Shown: positions 7,479-16,442, counted from the stretch's first letter. The stretch is 64,000 nt of DNA from Solirubrobacterales bacterium (GCA_021155855.1 JAJNAZ010000001.1:1-64000); one strand, 5' to 3'. The notes: generated by a model from the sequence alone, not told the origin. Numbers and translations: made by a program.

Positions 7479-8534
7479 TCAGCCGAGTTGCTCGCCGAGC
7501 CAATCGGCGAGCAGCGGCCGGTAGCGGTAGGCGACGTTGTTGCAGACGTGGTTGCCCTCCTCATAGAGGACGAAGGAGGCGTTGGGGGCGTCCTCGGCAA
7601 CCCGCTTGGTCGAGGCCCACGGGATCACCCGGTCGAGCTTGCCGGTGACCACCAGCAGAGGCTGTGAGATCCGCTCCGCGACCCCGGCGAGGTCGAGCTC
7701 CCGCGCGCGCTCGCGGGCGGTTTCGAGGTCGGGTGAGCGCGAGTAGTGAGCGAAGGACTCCCGGGTCAGGATCGGAAGCTCGTCCCAGAGCTCGCCGAAA
7801 TTGCGCGGCCCAGAGACACCGGCGACCGCGCGCAGCCTCGGCTCGAAGGCCGCGGCGCGCGGGGCGTAATAGCCGCCGAGGCTGACGCCGGCGGCGCCGA
7901 CCCGATGGAGGTCGAGATCGTCGCGGCGCTCGAGCACGTCGAGCATCGACGCGACCGCGACCTCATAGTCGGGGCGGATCGGGTTCTCGAAGCCTCCCTC
8001 GCCCTGGCCGGGCCCGTCGATCGACAGGGTCGCGAGGCCGCGGTCGAGGAAGACGCGCTCGAAGTTGAAGAACTCCTCCTTGGTCGAGTCGAGCCCCGGG
8101 ATGAGGAGGACGAGCGGCGGACGCGCAAGCTCCTGCGGACGCCGCAGGTTGCCGATCACGGCCGTGCGCTCGAGTGGCGCCTCGATCCGCTCCGCGGTCG
8201 AGTCGAGCAGCCGGTGCGCCGCGTAGAGGGCGTCGCGGGCCCTGACCGTGGTCTCGCGATTGCGGTCGGGATCGACGACCCAGACGTACTTGGCGAAGTG
8301 GAAGCAGAGCGCCGCGCGCACGAACGCCTCGCCGGCGGTGCGCTCGCGACCGGCTGACTCGGCCTCGCCGGCGAGCCGCAGGTGCAACTCGGCCGTCCTG
8401 CACCAGGCATCCAGCCAGTCGTCCCAGCGCTCGATCTGTGCCGTCGTGCGGACGAAATCGTTGTAATCGACCCCCTGGGTGACCATCCGCGGCGCCCAGT
8501 TGTCGATCGCCGCCTGGACCCGCGCGTCAGGCAT
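7479..8534 (-). CDS. Alpha/beta hydrolase, 2,6-dihydroxypseudooxynicotine hydrolase-like
   Basis: A 351-residue alpha/beta hydrolase with a long N-terminal helical part (about 1-125) and the core behind it. The nucleophile Ser218 is in GVSLGGYYA, Asp301 in TGKLDRVIP and His329 in EEGNHVCNN. Glu248 sits in NFGELW. This Ser/Glu/Asp/His set lies at almost the positions I recall for the C-C bond hydrolase of nicotine catabolism, 2,6-dihydroxypseudooxynicotine hydrolase, and the overall layout agrees. FrsA/DUF1100-type esterases share the fold, so substrate identity is inference. It is the last gene of the nine-gene ABC-importer/oxidoreductase operon and overlaps the amidohydrolase gene by 8 bp. 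Confidence 0.85.
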   Translation of the reverse strand: MPDARVQAAIDNWAPRMVTQGVDYNDFVRTTAQIERWDDWLDAWCRTAELHLRLAGEAESAGRERTAGEAFVRAALCFHFAKYVWVVDPDRNRETTVRARDALYAAHRLLDSTAERIEAPLERTAVIGNLRRPQELARPPLVLLIPGLDSTKEEFFNFERVFLDRGLATLSIDGPGQGEGGFENPIRPDYEVAVASMLDVLERRDDLDLHRVGAAGVSLGGYYAPRAAAFEPRLRAVAGVSGPRNFGELWDELPILTRESFAHYSRSPDLETARERARELDLAGVAERISQPLLVVTGKLDRVIPWASTKRVAEDAPNASFVLYEEGNHVCNNVAYRYRPLLADWLGEQLG

Positions 8535-9528
8535 CGACCGTGCTCATGACCAGGCGCTCGGCGTTGGCGCCGAGAATCGCCGCCTCGTCGTCGCGGGGGA
8601 GCCCCAGCGACCTGACCGTCGCCGCCGGGTCGGGGTCGGCCATGTCGAACGGGTAGTCGGAGCCGAGCAGAACGCGGTCGGCGCCGGCCCAGTCGATCAG
8701 CGCCCGCAGCAGCTCGCGGTCGTGGGTGACGGTGTCGAAGCGAAAGCGCCTGATCGACGCGAGCGGCGACTCCGACAGCTCGGAACGGGCGTCGGGTTGG
8801 AAGCTGTGCGCGTGGCGCAACCGGCCGCGCAGCGCGAGCAGGGCGCCGCCGCCGTGGGCGAGGACGACGCGCAGCCCCCGATGGCGCTCGAGCACCCCCG
8901 CCATCGTCATCTGCGCCGCGGCGATCGTCGTCTCGAGCGGGTTGCCGACCGCGTTCCAAAGGTAGTGGCGTCCGAACACCGGCGCGTCGAAGCCGCGCGT
9001 CGTCGGGTGCACGAAGACCAGCGCCTCGGTGCGCTCGGCCGCCGCCCAGAAGGGCCCGAAGCGCGGATCACCGATGTAGACGCCCCCGACGCTGGCGCTG
9101 ACCTCGACCCCGGCCAGCGCCCCGGCGGACCGCAGCGCGCCGAGCTCGGCGGCGGCGAGCTCGGGGTCCTGAAGCGGCACCGCTCCGAGCGCCGAGATCC
9201 GGTCCGGCACCGCCGTCACGATCCCGGCCAGCGCCTGGTTCTGGATCCGGCAACGCTCGAGGCACGCCGCGGGCTCGACCTCGGGGTAAAGCAGCGGCAC
9301 CCAGGGCGAGAGCAGCACGCGATCAATTCCGAGCCGCGCCTGGCAGGCGAGGATCGTCTCGACGTCGACCACCTCCCGGGTCATCGAGCGCACCTCGCGG
9401 CCGTCGAGCTCGACCAGCTGCTCGCCGCCCACGCGCCGCACGCGTGGGCGCCAGCCCTCGCCGCCGTTGCGGCCCTTGCGCAGGATCTCCGGGACGATCA
9501 CGTGCGCATGGACGTCGGTGACGGTGAC
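8527..9528 (-). CDS. Amidohydrolase-2 family (ACMSD-like) metal-dependent hydrolase or decarboxylase
   Basis: A TIM-barrel amidohydrolase of the PF04909 type, about 333 residues. The metal-binding HxH is in TDVHAHVI at the very N-terminus, a later ligand is in VLAHGGGAL and the catalytic Asp in LLGSDYPFD. Family members hydrolyse or non-oxidatively decarboxylate ring-cleavage and aromatic acids (aminocarboxymuconate-semialdehyde decarboxylase, gamma-resorcylate decarboxylase). The start is odd: no ATG, GTG or TTG lies in frame close upstream of the HxH. A near-perfect Shine-Dalgarno (AGGAGGTGATC) ends 2 nt before an in-frame GTC at 9526-9528, used here as provisional start. The GTG at 9501 would lose the metal motif, and the next upstream start, at 9675, lies 178 bp inside the FAD gene. 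Confidence 0.8.
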   Translation of the reverse strand, partial: VTVTDVHAHVIVPEILRKGRNGGEGWRPRVRRVGGEQLVELDGREVRSMTREVVDVETILACQARLGIDRVLLSPWVPLLYPEVEPAACLERCRIQNQALAGIVTAVPDRISALGAVPLQDPELAAAELGALRSAGALAGVEVSASVGGVYIGDPRFGPFWAAAERTEALVFVHPTTRGFDAPVFGRHYLWNAVGNPLETTIAAAQMTMAGVLERHRGLRVVLAHGGGALLALRGRLRHAHSFQPDARSELSESPLASIRRFRFDTVTHDRELLRALIDWAGADRVLLGSDYPFDMADPDPAATVRSLGLPRDDEAAILGANAERLVMSTVDA

Positions 9529-11102
9529 GCGATCACCTCCTCGAGGTGGCGATTGCGATCGGCCAGAGCGACGATCGCCGCGTTGCGGCCCGGAGCCCCG
9601 GTGATCGAGCCGCCGGGGTGAGTGGTGCCGCCGGTCTGGTAGAGGCCCTCGATCGGCATCCGATGCTGCCCCCACCCCGGCACCGGGCGCGTGCCCCCGA
9701 TCTGGCCCGGACCGCGGTGGCCGCCGTGGAAGGTGCCGTGGATCATGTGGCGGTTCGAGCGCTCGATGTCCTCGGGGCTCTTCACCAGCCGGGCGACGAT
9801 CGCCTCGTCCTCGAGGCCTTCGGCCACCGCCCGGACCCGCTCCAGCTGTCGATCCGCCTGGCGCAGCTTGAGCTCGTCCCAGCCTCGCTCGCCCGCGGGC
9901 GGTCGCCAGGCCTGGCCGCTGAGCAGCTTGACCGTGTGATGACCCGCCGGCGCCCGGGAGGGATCGGCGAGGGTCGGCGTCGCGACCAGCAGCCAGGCCG
10001 GGTCGGGGTCATAGACGCCGTCGCGAAGCCGGCGCCCGTGATCGAGCATCTGCTGAGGCCAGCCCGCGAGGCCGGCCGAGACCGCGTTGCGGGCCCCGTC
10101 GGGGGTGCGGAAGCTCGGCGGGCTCGTCGTCGCCAGATAGACGGCGAAGCCCGAGAGACCGAGGTCGTAGGTGCGAACGCCGTAGAGAAAGTCCTCGCCC
10201 CAGGCCTCCGCCGGGGCCATCTCGACCAGGTGCTTGACGTGGATCGTCGAGACGACGCCTTCCCGGGCGCGGAAGCGCTCACCGTCCTCGGTCTCCACCC
10301 CGACGCAGCGCCCGCCCTCGAGCAGCAGCCGCGACACCGTTCGATCGCAGAGCACGCTGCCGCCGTCGTCGACGATCGAGCGCACGAGCGCGTCGGTGAG
10401 CCGTCCGGAGCCCCCCTCGGGCAGGGTCCAGCCGCGGCGCTGGCGCCCGAAGACGATCGAGTAGGCGAGCGGGCCTGAGCCCGTCGCGTCGACCGGGACC
10501 AGGGTCTGAAACGCCTGCCAGAGCATGAACGCCTGCACGTGGGGACTCTCGAACTCGGTGCGAACGACGTCCCAGGCGCTCATCATCCGCCGCCGCTCCC
10601 AGCGGCGTCCGTCGGGATGCTCGGCGAGCATCCGCTCGAGCGAGGGCCCGAACCCCGGCGGCGTGAACCTGCTGGCGCCGAACAGGTGCTTGACCGCGTC
10701 GTAGTCGGCGATCAGCCGCCGGTAGGCGTCGGCGTCGCGGCGCGAGAACCGTTCGAGCTCCTCGCAGCTGCGCTCGAGATCGAGCCACATCGTCAGCTGG
10801 CGGCCGTCGGGGAAGGCAACGTGCGCGAACGGGTCGGGCTCGATGTAGGCGAGCCCGTAGCGCTCCCGCAGCCCGAGCTCGTCCTCGCGCAGCAGCGGGT
10901 TGGTCTGGATCAGCGTATGGCCGGTCGAGCACGAGTCGATCAGATACCCGGGCTCGAGCATCTCTTCCGAGGCCGCGCCGCCGCCGGGGATCGGGCGCGC
11001 ATCGAGCACCACCACCTCGTAGCCCGCCCGGGCGAGATAGGCCGCGGTGATCAGGCTGTTGTGGCCCGCCCCGGCGACCACGAAGTCGGCGCTCGCGGAC
11101 AT
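9498..11102 (-). CDS. FAD-dependent oxidoreductase, phytoene desaturase/PYROXD2-like
   Basis: A 534-residue flavoprotein. The ADP-binding loop is VVAGAGHNSLITAAYLARAG at residues 7-26, and the C-terminal FAD signature is GLYQTGGTTHPGGSITGAP. This is the amine-oxidase/phytoene-dehydrogenase fold (CrtI-like), but carotenoid genes are absent, so it more likely oxidises or desaturates the substrate of this locus. ATG 11102 shares one base with the preceding stop (TGATG). The gene lies mid-operon after the HAAT importer, EamA transporter and MDR oxidoreductase and before the amidohydrolase. The electron acceptor and true substrate cannot be read from the sequence. Confidence 0.88.
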   Translation of the reverse strand: MSASADFVVAGAGHNSLITAAYLARAGYEVVVLDARPIPGGGAASEEMLEPGYLIDSCSTGHTLIQTNPLLREDELGLRERYGLAYIEPDPFAHVAFPDGRQLTMWLDLERSCEELERFSRRDADAYRRLIADYDAVKHLFGASRFTPPGFGPSLERMLAEHPDGRRWERRRMMSAWDVVRTEFESPHVQAFMLWQAFQTLVPVDATGSGPLAYSIVFGRQRRGWTLPEGGSGRLTDALVRSIVDDGGSVLCDRTVSRLLLEGGRCVGVETEDGERFRAREGVVSTIHVKHLVEMAPAEAWGEDFLYGVRTYDLGLSGFAVYLATTSPPSFRTPDGARNAVSAGLAGWPQQMLDHGRRLRDGVYDPDPAWLLVATPTLADPSRAPAGHHTVKLLSGQAWRPPAGERGWDELKLRQADRQLERVRAVAEGLEDEAIVARLVKSPEDIERSNRHMIHGTFHGGHRGPGQIGGTRPVPGWGQHRMPIEGLYQTGGTTHPGGSITGAPGRNAAIVALADRNRHLEEVIASPSPTSMRT

Positions 11103-12118
11103 CACCGCTCGCTCTCGATCTCGATCACCAGCTTCGCATGCGGGGAGCCCGCCTGGCGCTCCCAGGCCTCGGCGACCGACGCCAGCGGAATTGTCTCGCG
11201 GTCGACCTCGAGCGACCCGGCGAGCGCAAGCTCGAGCACCCGCTCGTAGGCGCGCCGCTTGCGCTCCATCGGAGTCCAGCCCGACGAGAGCCCGATCAGC
11301 GCCGCGCGCCGGTTGCGCAGCGCCGCCAGTGGCGGCGGCGTTTCGGCCCCGGCGGCCTGGCCGACGTTGACCGAGCGGCCGCCGTCGGCGAGGGCCAGCA
11401 CCGCCGCCGCCCCCGGAGTGCCCCAGAGCGGGTCGACGACGACGTCGATCGGCACGCCGGCGGCCTCGCGCAGCCGCTCGGCGAGCTCGGCGGCGTCGTC
11501 CTCGCCGCCGTTGGGCGCCGACGCCAGCTCGACCACCGCGTCGGCCCCGAGCTCGCGCGCGCGCCCGAGGGCGGCGGGATCGCGGGCAACCGCCACCACC
11601 CGTGCGGCGTCGCGGTGCCTGGCGAGCTGGACGGCGATCCTGCCGACGCTGCCGCTCGCCCCGAGCACGAGGACCGTCGAGCCCGCGATCGGCTCGGCCG
11701 CGTCGAGGGCGAGCGCCGCGGTGATCCCGATCACGCCAACCGCGGCGGCGAGCTGCTCGTCGACGCCGTCGGGCAGCTCGACCACCGAGTCGGGCTCGGC
11801 GAGCGCAAACTCGGCGAGCGAGCCGTCCGAGCCGCGGCCCGGCAGCCGGCACTCGAAGCGGACCGCCGGGCCGGCCTCCGGGCGTTCGCCGAAGACGAGC
11901 CGACCGACGCCCTCCATGCCCGGCACGTAGGGAACCTCGGGTGCAGCGCCCTCGCGCCCGGCCGCGATCCGAATCTCGATCGGGTTCAGGGTCGCGTGGC
12001 GCACCGCCACCAGCGCGCGCCCGTCCGCCGGCCCCGGTCGCTCGATCTCGCGCGCCGCGGGCGGCTCGCCGATCTGCTCGACGACGGCCGCCCGCATCGA
12101 TCCCGCGCCTACCGCCAT
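11102..12118 (-). CDS. Medium-chain dehydrogenase/reductase, quinone oxidoreductase-like
   Basis: A 338-residue MDR-family protein: GroES-like N-terminal domain (about 25-125) and a Rossmann domain with VLVLGASGSVGRIAVQLAR. The cysteines and histidines that bind catalytic and structural zinc in alcohol dehydrogenases are not seen, which fits the zinc-free NADPH:quinone reductase/enoyl-reductase branch. It would reduce a C=C bond or a quinone with NAD(P)H. It lies 4 bp after the EamA gene and shares one base with the FAD oxidoreductase gene. Met7 (MRAAVVEQ) is a reasonable alternative start. Confidence 0.87.
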   Translation of the reverse strand: MAVGAGSMRAAVVEQIGEPPAAREIERPGPADGRALVAVRHATLNPIEIRIAAGREGAAPEVPYVPGMEGVGRLVFGERPEAGPAVRFECRLPGRGSDGSLAEFALAEPDSVVELPDGVDEQLAAAVGVIGITAALALDAAEPIAGSTVLVLGASGSVGRIAVQLARHRDAARVVAVARDPAALGRARELGADAVVELASAPNGGEDDAAELAERLREAAGVPIDVVVDPLWGTPGAAAVLALADGGRSVNVGQAAGAETPPPLAALRNRRAALIGLSSGWTPMERKRRAYERVLELALAGSLEVDRETIPLASVAEAWERQAGSPHAKLVIEIESER

Positions 12119-12122
12119 CGCC

Positions 12123-12995
12123 TCATTCCCCGACGATCAACAGCAGCGAGCCGACGATCACCAGCCCTGCCCCGGCCCAGATCTTGGGGGTCACGATTTC
12201 GACGTGACGGCCGGAGATCAGCGGCGCCGCGACCAGCACCACCGGCACCGCGAGCAGCTGCAGGGCGAGCACCGCCCCGACCGACGCGTCGTCGAGCGCC
12301 ACCCAGCGACCCCAGGTGGCGATCCCGACGATCAGGCCGGCGAGCAGCTTCAGGTTGAGCGCGCCCCGGTCGCCGAGCCGGATCGGCTCGGAGGTGAACG
12401 GAAGCAGCGCCCCGTAGGCGACGGTCGAGGCCAGCATGCCGACCGTGACGCCGAGCAACGGCGAGTCGAATCCCTCCAGCCCCTCGACCGTCAGCACCGC
12501 GCTCAGCGCCCACGCGCAGGCCGTGGCCAGGGCGAAGATCGAGTCCGAGAGCGCGGCCCGCTCGCCGGCGCCGGGATCGGCGACCAGGTAGGCGCCGGCG
12601 ATCGTCAACGCGATTCCGACCGCAGCCAGCTCGCCCGGGAGCTGGCTGGCGACCAGCGCCGCAAAGAAGACGCCGAACAGCGGGCTCGTGGAGAGCAGCG
12701 GGCTGGTGCGCGCGGCGCCGATGCGCGCCTGGCTGATGTTCAGGGTCGTCCAGCCGACGAAGAAATGCACCAACCCGGCGAGGGCGAAGGCGATGATCCC
12801 CCAGGCGGTGGCGTCGGCGAGCGCGGAGAGGTCCTCCGTAACCGCCGAGGCGATCGCCAGCACGACGGTCGCCAGCACCAGCTGCAGGAAGGTCGAGAAG
12901 TAGATGCTGTCGAGGTCGCGGACGGCGCGGGCGTTGAGCGCCTGAAAGAGGCCGAATCCCGCTCCCGAGAGGGCCGCCCATCCGGCTCCGCTCAC
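12123..12995 (-). CDS. EamA/DMT-family transporter
   Basis: A 290-residue, strongly hydrophobic protein with about ten predicted membrane helices in two five-helix halves, each resembling an EamA domain. GTG 12995 overlaps the LivF stop by 4 bp (GTGA). Drug/metabolite transporters export or exchange amino acids, nucleobases and other small metabolites. Here the gene is inserted between an ABC importer and catabolic oxidoreductases of the same operon, so it may export a by-product or act as an exchanger. No substrate evidence exists in the sequence. Confidence 0.85.
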   Translation of the reverse strand: MSGAGWAALSGAGFGLFQALNARAVRDLDSIYFSTFLQLVLATVVLAIASAVTEDLSALADATAWGIIAFALAGLVHFFVGWTTLNISQARIGAARTSPLLSTSPLFGVFFAALVASQLPGELAAVGIALTIAGAYLVADPGAGERAALSDSIFALATACAWALSAVLTVEGLEGFDSPLLGVTVGMLASTVAYGALLPFTSEPIRLGDRGALNLKLLAGLIVGIATWGRWVALDDASVGAVLALQLLAVPVVLVAAPLISGRHVEIVTPKIWAGAGLVIVGSLLLIVGE

Positions 12996-13747
12996 GCTCT
13001 CGACGCCGTCGGGGACGGCGCCTTGGTCGGCGTTCCCCCGAAGAACAGATCGGTCATCTCCGGGTTGTTGAGCACCGCGTCGGCGCGATCGTGCATGAGC
13101 ACGCGGCCGCTCTCCATGACCACGCCGTGGGTCGACATCCGGAGGCCGAAGCGGACGTTCTGCTCGACCACCAGCAGCGTCTTGCCGGCCTCGACCATGC
13201 GCTTGATCGCCGCGGCGACCACCTTGAGCGCCTTCGGGTCGAGGCCGACGGAGGGCTCGTCGAGCATCACGAGCGCCGGATCGAGCATCAGCGAACGCGC
13301 GAACTCGACCGAGCGCCGCTGACCGCCCGACAGGTTGCCGGCGCGCTCGTCGGGGCGGTCGCCGACCAGCGGGAACAGCTCGGCCACCTCGGCGTAGCGA
13401 CGCTCGATCAGCTTGCGCTCGCGACGCGCGATGTAGGCGCCCATGAGGACGTTCTCGCGCACCGAGAGGTTCGCGAACAGGCCATCGCTCTGGGGGACCT
13501 GCGTGGCCCCGAGCTCGAGGATCTCCTCCGGCGGCCGGCCATGGATCTCACGGCCCTCGTAGGTGATCGTGCCCTCACGTGGACGGAGCAGGCCGCTGAT
13601 CGCGCGCAGCACGGTGGACTTCCCGGCTCCGTTGGGACCGACGATGCAGGTCACCGAGCCGGCATCGACGGTCAGATCGACGCCCTGGAGGACGTCGCCG
13701 GCGCCGTAGCCGGCCACCACCCCGTCGAGATGCAGCATCGCGGTCAC
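12992..13747 (-). CDS. livF: HAAT-type ABC importer, ATP-binding protein LivF-like (system 1)
   Basis: A 251-residue ATPase. Walker A is GPNGAGKST, the ABC signature LSGGQRRSVEFARSLM, Walker B LVMLDEP, and the H-loop position carries Gln (VVEQN), as is usual for LivF. It pairs with the LivG half of the LivM-LivG fusion to power uptake of branched-chain amino acids, amides, urea or other carboxylates. GTG 13747 overlaps the upstream stop as GTGA. The next candidate start is ATG 13738. The gene is fourth in the operon from the binding protein at 17765. Confidence 0.93.
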   Translation of the reverse strand: MTAMLHLDGVVAGYGAGDVLQGVDLTVDAGSVTCIVGPNGAGKSTVLRAISGLLRPREGTITYEGREIHGRPPEEILELGATQVPQSDGLFANLSVRENVLMGAYIARRERKLIERRYAEVAELFPLVGDRPDERAGNLSGGQRRSVEFARSLMLDPALVMLDEPSVGLDPKALKVVAAAIKRMVEAGKTLLVVEQNVRFGLRMSTHGVVMESGRVLMHDRADAVLNNPEMTDLFFGGTPTKAPSPTASRA

Positions 13748-15564
13748 GGCGCTCCCACCGGTTCCTCGAGCTTGAAGTCGGCGCCGAGGTAGGCGTCGAG
13801 GACCTGCGGGTCCCGCTGGATCTCGTCGGGCGCGCCGGCGCAGATGCACTCTCCGGACGCGAGCACGAGGACGGGGTCGCAGAGGCCGAGCACGAGCGGC
13901 ATGTTGTGCTCGACGATGAGGAAGGTCTTGCCGCGTGCGTTGAGCTCGCGAATCATGTCCGCGATCCGCGCGATCAGCGTCGGGTTGATGCCCCCCGCAG
14001 GCTCGTCGAGGAGGATCAGCTTCGGATCGAGCATCAGCACCTGGGCGAGCTCGACCAGCTTCCGCTGCCCGAACGAGAGCGCTTCGGCGCGCTCGTCGCG
14101 GTACTCCGCCATGCCGGCGAACGCGAGCAGGTCATCCGCCCGGGCAGCCTCCTCCCCGCTCACGGCGCCGGCGCGAAGCTGGCGCCAGGAGAAGCTGCGC
14201 AGCGGGGCGACGACGTTCTCGAGCACCGTCATGTCGGTGAACACGCGGGTGATCTGGAAGGTCCGCCCGAGGCCCGCGTAGGCGCGGCGCCACGGTGGCA
14301 GCCGGTCGATCCGCTCGCCGTCGAACCAGACCTCGCCGGCGTCCGCGCCCATCGTGCCGCCGATCAGGTTGAAGGCGGTGGTCTTGCCGGATCCGTTGGG
14401 CCCGATCAGGCCGGTGATAGTCCCCGCCTCGACCGCGAACGAGCACCCGTCGAGCGCTCGCACGCCCTCGAAGTGCTTGTGCAGGCCCCTGACCTCGAGC
14501 AGGTTCTGACCGGTGCCTCCCGTCGCCGTCGCCGGTTTTCCGTCGAGGGCCCGCCGCTCGCCCAGGCGACCACCGACGAGCGCCGCCCTGCCCCGCTTCG
14601 CGCGCCGCTCCAAGAAGTCGCGGACCGACGGGATGATGCCCTTCGGCAGCAGCAGGATCGTCAGCACCAGCAGCCCGCCGAAGATCAACAGTCGCGAGTT
14701 GCCGCCCCCGAACTCCTGGTTTGCGAGCTCGTTCAGCGGCTCGATCGTCGCCGCGCCGAGCACCGGGCCCCAGAGCGTCCCGCGCCCGCCGAGAATCACC
14801 GCGAGGATGATCTGGACGCTGATCACGATGTCGAACATCGCGATCGGGTCGATGAAGGCGATGTAGTACCCGTAGACGCCGCCGGCCATGCCGAGGAAGA
14901 CGGCACTGGCCATGAAGCCGATGATCTTGTAGACGGGGGTATCGATGCCGACGGTCGCCGCCTTGTCCTCGTCCTCGCGGATCGCGAGCAGGCCGGTGCC
15001 GATCTTTGTCCGACGGATCCACCAGGAGAGCAGAAGAGAGGCGCCGAGCAGGGCGATGAGCGTGTAGTAGAAGGGCCAGTTTTGGATCGAGATGTCCCAC
15101 GTCGGCAGGGGCACGGTGATCCCGCTCGTGCCCTGGGTGAGCGAGTCCCAGTTGATCGCGACGATCTGGAGGATGAACAGCGCCGCGATCGTGATGATCA
15201 CGAACGCGAAGCCGCGGGTTCGCATCGCGATCACTCCGAGCAGCGCGGCGAACAGCGCCGCGATCACCCCCGCGAGCGGGATCCAGACGAACGGGTCGCC
15301 GCCGATCCGCGTCGAGGCGATGCCAACCGTGTAGGCGCCGAGGCCGATGAATGCGCTCTGGCCAAGCGAGATGTACCCCGCGTAGCCCATGATGATGTTG
15401 AGCCCCACCGCGCCGATCGCCAGGATCAGCGAGAGGATGATCATGTTCTGGTAGAAGAGGTCGTCGAAGAACAGGGGGTAGGTGACCAGCAGCAGCGCGG
15501 CGACCGCGATCAGCCCGCGCCAGAGCCTGCGATCGAGGCCGGTGCGCTCGAGCGCACCGGTCAT
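13744..15564 (-). CDS. HAAT-type ABC importer, LivM permease-LivG ATPase fusion (system 1)
   Basis: A 606-residue fusion. Residues about 15-320 are a LivM-type permease with 8-10 membrane helices (GYAGYISLGQSAFIGLGAY, later LAVILGGRGTLWGP). Residues about 355-600 are a LivG ATPase with Walker A GPNGSGKT, the LivG hallmark GLGRTFQITRVF, signature LSFGQRKLVELAQ, LLDEPAGGINP and H-loop VEHNM. A charged linker of about 35 residues joins them in one uninterrupted frame. ATG 15564 overlaps the LivH stop by 4 bp. In the second system (21118-24556) LivM and LivG are separate genes. Such fusions are known in this family, but here the two arrangements coexist. Confidence 0.93.
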   Translation of the reverse strand: MTGALERTGLDRRLWRGLIAVAALLLVTYPLFFDDLFYQNMIILSLILAIGAVGLNIIMGYAGYISLGQSAFIGLGAYTVGIASTRIGGDPFVWIPLAGVIAALFAALLGVIAMRTRGFAFVIITIAALFILQIVAINWDSLTQGTSGITVPLPTWDISIQNWPFYYTLIALLGASLLLSWWIRRTKIGTGLLAIREDEDKAATVGIDTPVYKIIGFMASAVFLGMAGGVYGYYIAFIDPIAMFDIVISVQIILAVILGGRGTLWGPVLGAATIEPLNELANQEFGGGNSRLLIFGGLLVLTILLLPKGIIPSVRDFLERRAKRGRAALVGGRLGERRALDGKPATATGGTGQNLLEVRGLHKHFEGVRALDGCSFAVEAGTITGLIGPNGSGKTTAFNLIGGTMGADAGEVWFDGERIDRLPPWRRAYAGLGRTFQITRVFTDMTVLENVVAPLRSFSWRQLRAGAVSGEEAARADDLLAFAGMAEYRDERAEALSFGQRKLVELAQVLMLDPKLILLDEPAGGINPTLIARIADMIRELNARGKTFLIVEHNMPLVLGLCDPVLVLASGECICAGAPDEIQRDPQVLDAYLGADFKLEEPVGAP

Positions 15565-16442
15565 ACGGCGACGTCCTCTCGCAGCCTGGTCCCCATCAGA
15601 CCCTGGGGACGGAAGAAGAGGACGAGGAAGATCAGCACGTAGGGGACCGCGGTCGCCCAGGCCGTGGAGATGTACGTCTGCGTGTAGACCTCGGCGAGGC
15701 CGAGCAGCATCGCGCCGATCACCGCCCCTTGGAGGCTGCCGAGCCCGCCGAGCACGATGATGCTCAGCACGCGGGCGATCCAAATGTAGTGGGAGCCGGG
15801 CAGGAACGGATAGAGGACCGAGACCATCGAGCCGGCGGCGCCGACGGTCGCGATCCCGACCGCGAAGGTGAGCGCGCTCACCTTCGCGATGTTGACCCCG
15901 ACAAGGGCCGCCCCCTGCACGTTGGCCGATGCGGCCCGGATCGCGCGGCCGGTCCAGGTCCGGTTCAGGAACAGCCAGAGCAGGGCGAGGACGAGGACCG
16001 CGACGATGCTGGCGTACACCTGCGCCTTCGGCAGGACGATGCCCGAGAGGTCGAAGGACTGGTCGAAGTACGACGGTCGCGCGGAGCGCGAGTTGTTGCC
16101 CCAGGCGAGCCCCATCACCGCTTCGCAAACGAGCGCCAGGCCGAAGGTGAGCAGCACCGTCGACGAGAGCGGGGCCGAGCGCAGCGGCCCGATCATCGTC
16201 CGGTAGATGAGCCAGCCGAGCACGAACATTGCCGGGGTCGTGATCACGATCGACGCCAGCGGATCGATGCCGAGCTGCTCCCACAGGGTGAAGGCGAGGA
16301 AGGCGCCGAGGATCAGCAGCGCCCCGTGAGCGATGTTGATCACCTTCATCACTCCGAAGATCAGCGTCAGCCCGGAGGCGAACAGGGCGTAGACGCCGCC
16401 GATCAGGAGGCCGAACGCCGTGGCTTGGATGAACTCGGTCAT
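15561..16442 (-). CDS. livH: HAAT-type ABC importer, permease LivH-like (system 1)
   Basis: A 293-residue integral membrane protein with about eight helices. It has the LivH opening pattern FGLLIGGVYALFASGLTL followed by VMKVINIAHGALLILGAF, and the loop IVLGGLGSLQGAVIGA near the C-terminus. It forms the translocation pore with the LivM half of the fusion. The start ATG 16442 is 75 bp after the binding-protein gene. That gap holds a strong stem-loop (16467-16504) likely to lower permease expression relative to the binding protein. Confidence 0.93.
   Translation of the reverse strand: MTEFIQATAFGLLIGGVYALFASGLTLIFGVMKVINIAHGALLILGAFLAFTLWEQLGIDPLASIVITTPAMFVLGWLIYRTMIGPLRSAPLSSTVLLTFGLALVCEAVMGLAWGNNSRSARPSYFDQSFDLSGIVLPKAQVYASIVAVLVLALLWLFLNRTWTGRAIRAASANVQGAALVGVNIAKVSALTFAVGIATVGAAGSMVSVLYPFLPGSHYIWIARVLSIIVLGGLGSLQGAVIGAMLLGLAEVYTQTYISTAWATAVPYVLIFLVLFFRPQGLMGTRLREDVAV

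Noticed and set aside
9498-11102. Carotenoid biosynthesis gene (phytoene desaturase)
   Set aside because: The fold and FAD motifs match, but there are no crtB or crtE neighbours and the gene sits in a catabolic transport operon.
13906-15642. Long plus-strand open frame opposite the LivM-LivG fusion
   Set aside because: Antisense shadow; the translation is a low-information Arg/Asp/Glu-rich sequence, while the minus strand has complete ABC motifs.
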